Positions 22,514 through 33,720 of a stretch of 64,000 nucleotides of DNA are shown here, piece by piece. A program made the translations under genes and the position numbers. How positions within the stretch are numbered: the stretch's first letter is position 1; the number at the start of each line of letters is the position of its first letter. The stretch is taken from NCBI GenBank assembly GCA_964020085.1, contig OZ026608.1:4186390-4250389 (forward strand), in the 5' to 3' direction. The DNA is from Micromussa lordhowensis (Eukaryota; Cnidaria; Anthozoa; Scleractinia; Lobophylliidae). A model generated the notes under the pieces. The model worked only from the letters and a program-made list of their open reading frames with translations, did not search any database and was not told where the DNA came from.

Positions 22514-23947
22514 TTTCAACAGAAGACGGTGAAAACCGTCTCTTGTCGTGGCTTTTAGAGGCTAGGTCGCGCGGACAAAGCCTTTTGAAAAAAATTCAAT
22601 CCCGGCTTTACTTAGCTTATTCAAGTTTGAATAATTCATCTCCTTGATTTTGAAAACAAGCAAGGAGAGAGCTTGCGGATTTGTTGGCAGTTTTAAACAA
22701 GTTAGGTATCACAACAAGAGCTAATTGTTCGAGTAGTTTTTTAAACAAACAACACAAATAGATCACAGCTCCCTTAATTATGTAATTGATCTAATGTTAT
22801 GTTCTTCTTCTAATGTTCTTCTCATCCACATCGCGGCGTTGAAGTTGTGGTGGAAAGTACACATTCTATTAACCAAAAGCTGTTAGATCCCGAAGTTTGA
22901 TCATCAATCAGTTACAACGTTACAAAAGGACAAGCAGGTGAAAACAAACAAAGAAAATCTTGCATATTTCTATTTTTTTCCTTGCAAAACTGGTGATCGT
23001 TCTTGACTCGAGAGAAGCGGAGAGCCGCGAGAATGAGAAGCACTCGTATCGAATCATTTTGAGTACCATTGCATGCCAGTATGAGAGGGGATGTGCGCAT
23101 CTCAAGCCGTAAGACATTTGATCTACCTCATTTATAGAATGTTATAGTTCAATGGGAGTTCCGGCCAGCAAGAATGCCAAGCATTATTAAACATTTATCA
23201 ATCCTGTAGGCGAATAAAGGAGCGTCCGATCACTAATAACGTCGCGGTGTCTTTAAAAGTCACAAGGTAAAGGACACGAGAGTAAGCAAAGAATAACGCT
23301 TGAGATGTCTTTCGTTTATGCAGAAGTGTTTAATTTGAGAAATATGTACAATTACATTTTGTTGTTGTTGCGGATTTGTTCACGTGTTTTTTAAGAACCC
23401 TCATTACCCGACATTCATTGCACACCTTTTTGTTGATTTCAACTCAGAACGTATCTTACGTAACACGCACATAAATTTCACGTTTTGCCGTTACTGTGTT
23501 TCGATTCACATATGTTGTAAGCTAATAATGCTAAAGCAGCAGCTTGATCCGTGTACTATGAATTCTGTCACAAGTATAATTTAATACCAAAATGGTGTTA
23601 AAAAAGTGCCAAGGAAAACTGGCCTGTTTAATTCATTAAATGCTTTTCTTTCGTGAAACAAAGCCGAAACTCAATACACAGGCGGAGTTAGTTCGTGCGG
23701 AAGTATTTATCAAAGTTAATTGCGCACGTTTAACTGCTGACATCTAAGAACTCTTAAGTGTTACACTTTAATATATATTTAATATTCTTACACCTTTCAC
23801 ACTATAAATTAACATCTCGACCATTACTTTCTTTTGTCTACTTGATAATGAAGTCAAAATGACATCGAGATGTCGTAGTTTTATTTCGATTCTTTTTGTA
23901 ATCAATTGTATTTCGAAATGTTTTCTTATCAAAACGGTGATAATTAA

Positions 23948-24000
<53 letters not shown>

Positions 24001-24243
24001 CCGTAGGGCCGAGTTGGCTATAACCAATCTTCCGGGCGCCAAAACGAAATGTTGAAAATTTTATGCTGAGCGACATTTTCCGCATTCATTTCCATATAAG
24101 GTCAAACGCAGGTATAATGGCTGGTAACCGAGATCTAGTGAACCAATCAGAAAGCTAGAATTGCATTATCCGGGGTTGAGAATTTAATAATAAACTATTT
24201 TCTCGTAAAGATCAACCATTTCAAATTCCACGGATTATATAAG

Positions 24244-24392
24244 AAACCTTTTACCGACACGGCGGCCGTTTTCAATTCTATTGATTTGAGAGACATTATG
24301 GGATGGTCAAGGGACCATGTAGCATGCATTTGCGCCATAAGCATCCCATAAATGAGTTTCAAAATGGCCGCCGTATCGGCAAAAAGTCTATT
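24244..24392. mobile_element. MITE with terminal inverted repeat around CCGATACGGCGGCC, copy 2 (short)
   Basis: Left end ACCTTTTACCGACACGGCGG and right end CCGCCGTATCGGCAAAAAGT. The internal part is shorter than at 32.8 kb (149 bp in all) and shares an ATTATGGGATG...CATCCCATAA palindrome, a deletion derivative of the same family. Confidence 0.65.
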
Positions 24393-25337
24393 AGTTGTGC
24401 GCATGCGTACAGTCATATATATAATCATGATTTTGCTCTGTCTCCACCACAGCCTTTTAAAAAGATTTCAACAAAATCTTTGAAGACTGGAAAAATCATA
24501 GTACATAATAAGGGATGCATATCTCCCGTATGTTGCCAAACCTGGCAAAAGACCAAGAAATATATCAAAATTAATTTTGTTTTTCAACTTTCTATTTAAC
24601 AAATGATATAGATTTTACGCGCGCAAAACAATAAAACACGCTTTTTCTATGTTTTTGACGGATCAGAGCGCGCGCAGGGTCCTATCTATGTTATAAAAGA
24701 TGATAAAGGACAACTAAAGAAAAACTAATCAGCAAGCATAGATTCAAAAATGAGTCATTTTCTACGTCACGTAGAATATCACAAAGATTAGCTGAAACGT
24801 CATGCGCTACATTTATTTTCACTCATTCACGTCATTTAACGCAATAAGAGATACACAGACCAAGAAGGCTGGGAGCAAGTCAGCAAATCGCTTGGTTTTC
24901 ATAGTGATGCCAGGATGCTAGGACGGAATGCTGCTTATCTCTTGCATTTCTACGCTAGCGTCTGAACCCGGAGTCATCGAGGACAATGCTTAAGACTTGT
25001 CCTGTTAACATTGTTATACTTTTTGTGTTTCTATTGGCTGAAGATGTAGTAATGCTGCATTAAAGTTCTGAAAGAAGCCACGACAAAAAAAAACAACAAA
25101 ACTTTGTAAGCAATGTTGAAAAATTGTCGATCAATACTATCCAGATGTTGTAAGCATTAATAACAAGAATACGGAAATCTTGCCAACTGCCACTTCAATA
25201 CTTCGCTTTTGCTTATTTCTTATGTAAAAGTTATAGTCTTTGCAATTGCATTTTGCAAGAGCTTTCTGTCTTGAGCAGTAAAGGCCCGAAGATTAAGTAG
25301 GTAGGTAGGTTGCCTTTATTTATACACGATATGTATG

Positions 25338-25430
25338 AAGGTTACCGAGGGTTACCGAATGTTACCGAGGGTTACCGAAGGTTACCGAGGGTTACTGAAT
25401 GTTACCGAGGGTTGCCGAAGGTTAACTGGG
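25338..25430. repeat. 10-bp minisatellite GTTACCGAGG
   Basis: Nine units; GTTACCGAGG alternates with GTTACCGAAT/GTTACCGAAG, giving a 20-bp higher-order period. It is preceded by AGGTAGGTAGGTTGCC. Confidence 0.85.
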
Positions 25431-26787
25431 TTTGAATATGCGCCGACGTAAAAAATGTTTTCCTTAGCAACCGTGCCTCCACGCTCCATATCCAGGCACT
25501 GCAATGCGGTTCGCCCGAGGCCTCACCTTGCAGAAGTGACTTCTGTCTAGCAACACCTGCAGTTGCAAAACTCGCGTTAATTTGGAATGGCTGATATATT
25601 AAAACAGGTCGCTATCTTCGTCAACACATTACTATTCAGTTCACCTTACTGTCCATTGCTACGTAAAATTGCACTTTTGAGTACATTAGTATCCATGACA
25701 ACTCGAATCATCCTCAAAACGACAACAGCAAACCTCAAGACATCAAGGCCATATTCGTCGACGGAATGTTTTTACCCTGTACCGATAGCACTGAAATTTA
25801 ACTGTCAGCTATCAAACAGACCAAAATTTAATCGCCAACCGTCGGAAGCCCCGACCACACTAATGCGTTTTTAAAAGTACAACTGATTCGTTTTCGTCTC
25901 AACACGAAAACGAAGCAAAATATTTTCGCACACACTAGTGTTTTCAGTTTGTTTTCACCTGTCCACACTGACGCGTTTTCATTCGAAAACGCCTCAGCGT
26001 GGTCAGAGCTTTAGCCGTCAACCTCAGAAGGTAACCTCACATTGAGACCCCATACTGTAACCTCTATGTTTATCAGCACGTTAAAAACATTGCGTCTTTT
26101 GTCTGTATGTCTTTTAGGCGACTGTGAGGCAGACTCGTTGTCTCTTATGACGATTCTTTTTTTTTGCGTTATAGTGGTAGACTCAAACGAACAAATGAAA
26201 CGGAATAATTTCGATTCAAATGAGCTATTGTGTTGGCAGGCTGATTTGCGTTTCAATGAGTAAGCGATAACGATTCTAGTTTGTGAATATATAGGGAACC
26301 TGCGCGAGTACATCATGATTACCAAATTTTTATGAATATAGGCTCCTTCAAAGTTTCTTACTAATCACGAAAACTGATGCAAGTCGTTTAAAGTAAATCT
26401 AAGATGCGGGCATCTTATGATTTGTAAAGTTAAAGGCATGGAAGAATTCCGGTTGATTTGAAATTAAATAGGCAATTAAACTGAACGTTTTAAATAATAG
26501 ATAGATCGACAGTAGCTTAGGCTAGCCAACCTGTTTGATGGTTTATAATTTTTTTTTACATTAACGTTTCACCCTTATAAGCTAGAAACAAAGTCAAGTG
26601 CCAACTGGAAAAAATAATTATAAAGTTGAAGACTGAATCAAACTTGAGCAGCCATGATAAGACATTGAAATTGTAAATAGCCAACTGGTCTGCCTCCGGC
26701 CAGTTGGGATTCTTAACAATGTTATGTTTAATTTGAATTATTTGTTTCAGCTGTTTGAGTGACATGCCTGTGAACTAGCTTGGTGTA

Positions 26788-27128
26788 GCTAATAATAATA
26801 ATAATAATAATAATATACGGCATTTATATAGCGCTTTATCCTGATGCTCAAAGCGCTTTACAACACTTTGTGGGGGACTTTACCAGACTGCTTATTTAGG
26901 CGCAAATTGCAGCCACGCAGTTCACAATCTTATTAGAGAGAATAGTAGAATACACAGGTGCCCCCAGAACAGAATAAGTGATATACCATCACACCGGGGA
27001 CGTTGTCCCCTACTCTTTTCGAACAGTGTGTGGGTTCTTTAACGTCCCACACCAATACTGTGAAACGGGGCCTACGGTTTATCGTCCTTATCCGAGAAGA
27101 CTTCAAAGTCTAACCATTTGCAGATGTT

Positions 27129-27160
<32 letters not shown>

Positions 27161-27185
27161 AAAAGCCAAGTGCATGTTCCACTAT
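26788..27185. mobile_element. Interspersed repeat with AAT microsatellite end
   Basis: An (AAT)9 run is followed by TTTATATAGCGCTTTATCC, CTCAAAGCGCTTTACAAC, TTCTTTAACGTCCCACACC, TTATCCGAGAAGACTTCAAA and GCAGCACTTTCTCCTCAGTT. I recognise this as a common non-coding retrotransposon-type repeat in anthozoan DNA. The class (SINE or LINE 3' end) is not certain. Confidence 0.55.
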
Positions 27186-27554
27186 AAACAAACAAACATT
27201 TGACATTTTGACAATTTCTTTTATTAAAAGCGGTGCAGAAAGAGCTCTCAACTTTGCATTGTAGAACATTGTAGACACACGAAAGCCACGGTTAAAGGAT
27301 GAAGGCAGAAGAAGGATATACGAATTGTATATCCGAGGCAACAGCTAACTTTTAAGGTAGTCCCTGCTTCATTCTCCAGCGGTGCAAAGGTGAGAGCGAT
27401 ATCAGTTTGGCAGAACAGCTTTGGAATGATTACCACTCTCTGTTAGCTGTTATATAACGTTTTGTAAAAACAAAACCAGCAACAATCAGCGCTATCCAAT
27501 GGCGACTTGTATAGAGTAATTAAGCGAAGAATACCGCGGTGAACGGACAATCCG

Positions 27555-27725
27555 ACGCCTCGTCCACAAACGGAGAAATTTGAAAACGTAGCTTTATTTT
27601 TACGGTTAGGCCTACCGTCCACTCTAATCCGTCGCGAAAACGGAGCTTTTCGAAAATGCTCTTCAAACCGGAGGAATTTGAAAACGTCGGCTTTTCGTTT
27701 TCGTGTGGACAGAAAAGATTTTGAC
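27555..27725. repeat. Dispersed repeat rich in GAAAACG / TTTTCGAAAA, copy 2
   Basis: AAACCGGAGGAATTTGAAAA with GCTTTTCGAAAATGCTC, and TTTTCGTTTTCGTGTGGAC, match the 37.3 kb copy in reverse orientation. Confidence 0.5.
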
Positions 27726-27915
27726 TACCAAACAGGAACGCAAGCATCTTGTGTCAAACAAAGATTTACACGTTTACCTGAGCATTTGCAATCATCAGAG
27801 ACTTGTCGTCACTCATGCTCTTCAGAATCTTTCACGATTCTAGATTTTGCCGCCTCGAGTTTAAAAGTTAAAATAAAAGAGGCGATGTATATCAAATAGG
27901 AAATTCCAACTCTAA

Positions 27916-28186
27916 GGATAATGAATTGATGCTGTGTAGCACTAGGAATTACTATGTGAAGAAAGTTGTGTTTAAAAAGTGCTAATGTTCCTATAATAAA
28001 AGGAAACGAGACGTTTAGGGAATAACCCCTTCGTCAGTCGATAAAAATCAAACTTTAGGCTATAAGGCTCTTAAACTTTAACGTTTGATTTTTATCGACT
28101 GACGAAGGGGTTGTTCCCGAAACGTCTCGTTTCCTTTTAGTATAGGAACATTTGGCACTTTTTAAACACAACTTTCTTCACATAGT
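27916..28186. mobile_element. Fold-back element with hammerhead-ribozyme-like core, 14-bp flanking duplication
   Basis: Arms of about 110 nt are inverted around AAACTTTAGGCTATAAGGC. The right arm carries CTGACGAAGGGG, a short loop, then TCCCGAAACGTCTCG. That is CUGANGA, a stem II and GAAA, then a 2-3 bp stem III, as in hammerheads of PLE terminal repeats. The left arm has the same motif with GAAA changed to TAAA. AATTCCAACTCTAA flanks it at 27902-27915 and 28187-28200. It lies just upstream of the first GT31 gene. Confidence 0.6.
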
Positions 28187-28529
28187 AATTCCAACTCTAA
28201 ACCAACAGCTGAGGCACTTAAAATTGTCTATTTCTTTTTCATTGTTTTTCGTTTTTCCTAGATTTTATTTAATTTTTGTATTATTCTGTTTCAACTACTG
28301 TTAGTGCGCGCGCATTCCTTTGTTCCCCGTGCCAATATGCCAATATTCAAATTGTTAACGTAAATTTTATGGCGTAATTCTATAACGTAATCATGTATTC
28401 AGCGAAATTTCAAATGTACAACCGTCGAACATTTGCAACTGAAGATGACGAAGGAATGTCGAAACAAGTTTTTTAAAATAAAAAATGTTATTTCTTTTAT
28501 AGCAACAAGAATTGCAGTCCATCTTCAAC

Positions 28530-30302
28530 ATGACACACGCAAGGATGTTTCGGCGAAATCCTCTCTTACGAAACAAACGCTATTTCTACATATTGGGCTC
28601 TTTTTCTCTAGCAGTTCTCTTAGCAACGTTTCTTGGAATCGTCCACTACAAATTTCGTCCCAGCTTCTTAAGCGAGGTATTCGACAGGCCAGCCAAAAAG
28701 TACGACCATTTACGACCGCTCAGAGAGATGTTTGCTAACTCATCAAAGGTCCCATACACAGGGCAAAGGTCAAATCATAAACGAACCTGGCAGAAAAAGG
28801 CCAAATCCATTTTCCAACTGAGTGATTTACAAGAGGTCAACAACAAAGTATCTGTTTTGTTATTGGTGATTGTTACGACGGCTCCCTCGAGGTACGAGAG
28901 GAGAGAGGCGATAAGAGCTACCTGGTGGAAGAAGTGCGATGGAATTGAGGTGAGTTTTAAGTTTTTTGTAAATCGTTCCGCAACAGGCTGGTAGGAGGGA
29001 ATGAAGTTCGAGCATCTCCTGTTGTTGACACGAAACAGGTTGAAAAAGTTCCTAATCTCAACTTTAAAAGAAGCAACTGATCTTTAGAGCACCGATTCTG
29101 ATAAACCCGGATCTTGTAGATAGCTCACAATGGACCAGCCTCAGATACAAATCGCGAGATGTAATAATTAATTATAATATCAAACACGAGAGACCGTGTT
29201 TTACCATATTCAGTTACAAACACCAAGAACAGAGTTGAAAACTAACTAACATTCTTGCCACGGAGGAGTGTTCAAAGAACAAATAGACATTGGGTGGAAG
29301 CTTAAATCTTTAGGCATTTCTAATGCCTTTAATTTTAAAGTGATATCCGGCTCCATCCACTTGTAGTTTTTGATTTGGAGATTATATATTTTATTGCAGA
29401 TCTTCTAGTTATAGTTTTTTTTAGATATTTAGTTTTAGTACAAACGATCCCACAAGCTTCCTAGCTTTACTTCTGTCTATCTACATATCTACATCTCTGT
29501 TTTCTATTTGTAGGTTCAATGCAAGTTCTTTACAGATGGTCTCCAGTTGTCCAAGGAACTGGAAAGAGACCTTGCCACAGAGCAGAAGTCGCACGGAGAT
29601 ATTGAATTCCAGGCTCTCGAAAGCACGCGGATTTTTGGTCTTCGTTTTTTATACCAGATAATGTGGGCGACAGCCAAGTTCAACTTCGTGTATTTACTAC
29701 GAGTCGACGATGACTACTTCGTATGTTTGGAAAGACTCAAAACAGAACTGCCCTACAGGCCCACAGAGGGGTTGATTTGGGGTTCATATCACTGTCGGCA
29801 TCGCAATCTCATTTACGTTGACGAAGCATGGATCTTGTTTACTTCCGACATTATCGAACGATTCCTTTCGCAAGATCCTCGCAGCATTTTGTGCCATCCG
29901 CACGCTGATCAGCAAATTCCAGTTTGGATCAACAAGCTGTATAGCTACAATGAAAGCTTAGTTCATTTTGATGACCGCAGACTTCATCTTTATCCTCCAG
30001 CAAAAACACTTGAAAAATTCAATAATTTATATCGAGTATGCGATAGTTACGTTGGTGTGCATGGCAGCTCGCCAGAAATGATGCTAAATTTCGGTCGCCA
30101 TAGCGGAGACGCGCCTAAAAGCAATAGTTCCCTAAAACTAACTCCCGTAACTGAGACATGCCATTTTCCAAATGTATTCAGCATATCCAAAATAAACGTA
30201 CCTTATAAGTTTGAATTAAGGCCGTGTTTAAAAAACCCAAGATGGACGCCTAACGAAGAAATGTGGCTAGGTATACTCTCGGGTGGAAAAATAAAAACTT
30301 AA
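28530..30302 (+). CDS. GT31 beta-1,3-galactosyltransferase-like type II membrane enzyme, copy A
   Basis: Exons 28530-28949 and 29514-30302 join in phase 0 (GAG|GTGAGT ... TTGTAG|GTT) to give 402 residues. Residues 18-39 form a single membrane span after a basic N-terminus, as in Golgi type II glycosyltransferases. The family motifs follow: SVLLLVIVTTAPS, ERREAIRATWW (about 124-133), HGDIEF, and the metal/nucleotide-sugar motif VDDDYF with the acidic triad at 205-207. Then come DEAWILF, CHPHADQQ and GVHGSSPEMM. The layout is closest to B3GALT6-like GT31 enzymes, which transfer galactose in beta-1,3 linkage; the exact acceptor is not known. I start at the ATG at 28530, as no upstream in-frame ATG exists before a possible 5'UTR acceptor. 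A poly(A) signal lies at 30535. Copy B is its paralogue. Confidence 0.88.
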
Positions 30303-30362
30303 AGTAGAATGTAATAACTTTCTATTATTGTTTATGAAATAGTTGCTGAGTAACCGCTGTTG

Positions 30363-31290
30363 GAGCTAACGGTGCATTATCTAAACAACAGAGTGTTTCT
30401 GTCGAGGAACTATCGGCTGATAGTTGCCCGGCGGAAATTTGATGTTCTTAATTCAAAAATCCTATGGAATTATTTTCAACTTTGTTTTAGAGGAAAAAAG
30501 TGGCAGTCAAATGTAAAATTTGAAAAAGAAAACAAATAAAAACCCACTAAATGCAGGTTAATCAAAATCATTCAATTTTTTTTCTATAAGACCGCTTGTT
30601 TATGGAAAAATTTTCACGGACGAGTACTATCCATCCGGGTATTTTCCTCGGACGGGCACTATTTGAACAATAGAGTGTTGCAGTCGAGGAACTATCGGCT
30701 GATAGTTGCCCCGCGGAAATTTGATGTTCTTAAAACAAATATTTGCCCGAGAAGCGAAGCTTCGAGGGCAAATATGCCAGTTTTAAGAACATCAAATTTC
30801 CAAGGGGGCAACTATCAGACCGATAGTTCCGAGACATAAACACTCTATTGTTTTTATTGTTCACCACTAAATTTTCTTCCGCGCGCTAGTTCAAAAGTCA
30901 ATCAGACTTCAACTGAACTATTTTCAACTTTTTGAGATGAAAGCCGTGAAAGCCAATGAAAAATTTGAATAGAAAAACAGACAAAACACCCTTCATACAA
31001 ATTCAATTGTTTTTTTTTTCTACAGTCCCCGCTTGTTTACAGGTAAATTTTCACGGACGACTACTATCCATCCGGGTATTTTCCGCGGACGGGCACTATG
31101 GGCTGATAGTGTCTCTCCGCGGATGAACACTATCGCGTCAGGTGATCACTTAAAGCCAGTAAGAATCAGAGAAAATTTAGTGGTGAACTATAAGGGCTGA
31201 TGGTGTCTCTCCGCAGATGAACACTATCGCATCACGTGATCACTTTAAGCCAATAAGAATCGGAGAAAATTTAGTGGTTAGCTACAATCT
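30363..31290. repeat. Compound repeat of CTATCGGCTGATAGT palindromes and tandem copies
   Basis: AGGAACTATCGGCTGATAGT with GCGGAAATTTGATGTTCTTA occurs near 30410 and 30680 and inverted near 30780-30830. CTATCCATCCGGGTATTTTC occurs near 30628 and 31066. A unit of about 95 bp (GTGTCTCTCCGC...AGAAAATTTAGTGGT) is tandemly duplicated at 31108-31185 and 31203-31280. No open frame of note. Confidence 0.6.
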
Positions 31291-31895
31291 TCTATTGATG
31301 CATGGCTGGAAATTATAGAGCATGTATGTCCCCGGATGTTGTAATTCCAGTGTAATTACCGCTCATTCTCAAATGTAAAGATCTTCGCTTTTTCTAAACC
31401 AAATAGATGACGCTCTTCCTATGTTTTCTAAGAAATAATGCACTTTTATACTTTTATGGTCTAGAGAAACTGCCCAACGCACTCGCATTTCGCTCTTGCG
31501 TCACTGAGTAGTTTCTTTTGTAGCGAGATCATGAAACAGCATTGTTTATTTAACAAATTAATGTCAGTTTTTCATGCGTCTGCCCTGCTATTGATCGTGA
31601 ATTTCCTCATAACATTGTCAAAGTAGCTATGGATCCACGAGGCGAAAGCCGAGTGGGTCCGCAGGCTACATTTTTACGATAACAAATTGTTAAATTGTCC
31701 TCTCTCGCTAGTTGACGTATCGCATAAACTATAACTGAATTCATGTGTCTGTCCCCTTATTGACGATGCAAATTAGCCAATGAGCGCGCGAGAATTTCTG
31801 CAGTAATCGTCAAATAGGTTTAATGGCAAACTGGCCAACAATGAAAAAGAGAGTGAATAGTCCTAGTTTTAAAATGGAACGGACCGTGCTTGAAT

Positions 31896-31980
31896 TAGCC
31901 TCCTACGCAGACGCTCTTTGGGCTCGTCACGCAATATAAGATTGCGTGACGAGCCCAAAGAGCATCTGCGTAGGAGGCTA
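31896..31980. repeat. Nearly perfect 85-bp hairpin
   Basis: TAGCCTCCTACGCAGACGCT continues to GCAATATAAGATTGC at the centre and is inverted on the other side, ending GCATCTGCGTAGGAGGCTA with one mismatch. Confidence 0.75.
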
Positions 31981-32607
31981 TGCTTGAATTAGTTTCGGCG
32001 AATTGCATTTCAAAACATTTCGCAAAAGCTTACAGTTTGTTGTTAACTGAAAGTCGTCTTCCGTTCATGTTGTTTGTGAGGCAGTGACAATTCAACTTTC
32101 ACAGCTAACCAAACGAAACCATAGGAGTTGTCATAGGTAAACAATGCAAACAATATCCATAGCACCATTGAACTTGCGCGTGTTGGGGATTATTGGACGC
32201 AGGTTGTGTCCATAAATTTGCAATAAAAATTAAACTCAAACATTTTCCTAATACAGACATCCCGCTAAATCAATAACATATATCTCTTCAAAATTCAAGA
32301 TTTGTCTCGGCTAAAGTGAAGTTATAAAATTTAAATGAAATAAAGTAAAACCTTTCAACGACTAAATGTTTTTCCACCTGTTAGCATCTCTACATGTTTG
32401 AAAACAAAGCAGTAGTTGTGCTTGTAAACTCCTTTGTCTGAAATTTCGCGTTTTTCTCGAATTTTGAAAAAAAAACGCCAAAGTTTGATGTCGGTGAACA
32501 GCGAAATTTCCTTATTTGTTACACAGAAATGTTAGAACAAGAATTTTCAATGTCACCAAAAAATATTGCCCTTCAAAGGTTAAGTTTTCAGCAAAATTTC
32601 TTGTAAT

Positions 32608-32743
32608 AATTACGGGTTAGAGACTGTTGTGAGTGTTTTGTTTTCAAATACACGCACGCGCTTTGTACTGTACAATGAACGAGAAATTTTCAATACTGCA
32701 CGAAGCGAAGCAAAACAAAACACCAACTAACAGTCTCTAACCC
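32608..32743. repeat. Fold-back MITE-like repeat
   Basis: GGGTTAGAGACTGTTGTGAG...TTTTGTTTTC at the left is inverted at the right as AAACAAAACACCAACTAACA then GTCTCTAACCC. The arms are about 32 nt with a 70-nt spacer. Confidence 0.6.
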
Positions 32744-32754
32744 TTTTAATATTC

Positions 32755-33090
32755 AATAGACCTTTTTACCGATACGGCGGCCATCTTGAATTCTATTGTT
32801 TTGACTGAGAAATTATGGGCTGCCGAGGGGGCAATCGCTGGAAAATTTATCGTATACACAGCTTTCAGGATAAATTTTTACTGCTTGTCTCTCATATTCC
32901 ATAACAAATATTACAAGCGTTACATCTTTCCGTCACGATATTTGGCAGTTGTTCCTATGGTTATCGAAAAATTATTGTTAAAAGTTATCACGCCACAGTA
33001 TTCTTTTTAATTATTTCTCATCTGCCCCCTGGGCATCCCATAATTTCCTCGGAATTCAAGATGGCCGCCGTATCGGTAAAAAGGTCTATT
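32755..33090. mobile_element. MITE with terminal inverted repeat around CCGATACGGCGGCC, copy 1
   Basis: AATAGACCTTTTTACCGATA at the left end is matched by its inverse (TATCGGTAAAAAGGTCTATT) at the right end, each followed inward by GGCGGCCATCTTGAATTC or its inverse. It is about 336 bp long with no coding capacity. Confidence 0.75.
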
Positions 33091-33117
33091 TGTGTTCGCT
33101 GCTGGTGATAGACTTAC

Positions 33118-33720
33118 AATAGATCGTTTTCACTGTCACGCAATAAAAAAATAAATCGAAAACTATCTAGTGGAAATGTTATGAAATTGTGATGTTATAG
33201 AACATAAAAAAATAAGACACTTCGCCAAGTTTTAGCCCTGTGCGTTTCCCCAAACTTCAGATATTCGTCGAAATGTTTCGCAGAAATGTACAGAGCCCAG
33301 TATGAAAACGCCATGTTGGTGTACCTCCATGGTACACCAATATGGCGGCCGGAAAATAGTGTAAACATCTGGAACTTACTTTGGCTTTCTAGGCGACTGA
33401 TTATCAGTACTGAAAAAACAAGTATTTACATAAGCACTTTTCCTCATGCTCTAGCTTCTAACTGGGCTCAAAATCATGAGATAAGTATATATTTTGCAAC
33501 AAATTTGATCGCAGCCTTGTGTCACGCACCTTCGTAACCGGGAAATTCAAAATGCTCTAGTTTCCAAACGAATCACGCTATTGAGCTGTAAAGTTGTAAA
33601 CAGACATAAATATGCCACCTCTTATACCTAATGAGGATGAAAACAGTTTTTAGTTTTATTGTAATAACGCACTCTGTCACTTTGATGTCGCCAGGTAACT
33701 CACGTGATCAATTTTAACCA
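33118..33720. mobile_element. MITE-like element with GCCATGTTGGTG central hairpin, copy 2
   Basis: The left end is ATAGATCGTTTTCACTGTC and the centre at 33308-33353 is AACGCCATGTTGGTGTACC ... GGTACACCAATATGGCGGCC. Its body matches copy 3 in reverse orientation. The right end is diverged, so its boundary is approximate. Confidence 0.55.

Larger units (their letters stand above)
22514..28529. other. Intergenic region between divergent genes
   Basis: It should hold the promoters of the discoidin gene (minus) and GT31 copy A (plus). What is visible is repeats: a MITE (24.24 kb), a minisatellite (25.34 kb), an AAT-tailed repeat (26.79 kb), a GAAAACG repeat (27.56 kb) and the fold-back hammerhead-like element (27.92 kb). 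No clear core promoter could be picked. Confidence 0.5.

Noticed and set aside
24195..24599. Paired ORFs of 77 and 98 codons
   Set aside because: They overlap a MITE with inverted ends; open frames on both strands come from the repeat.
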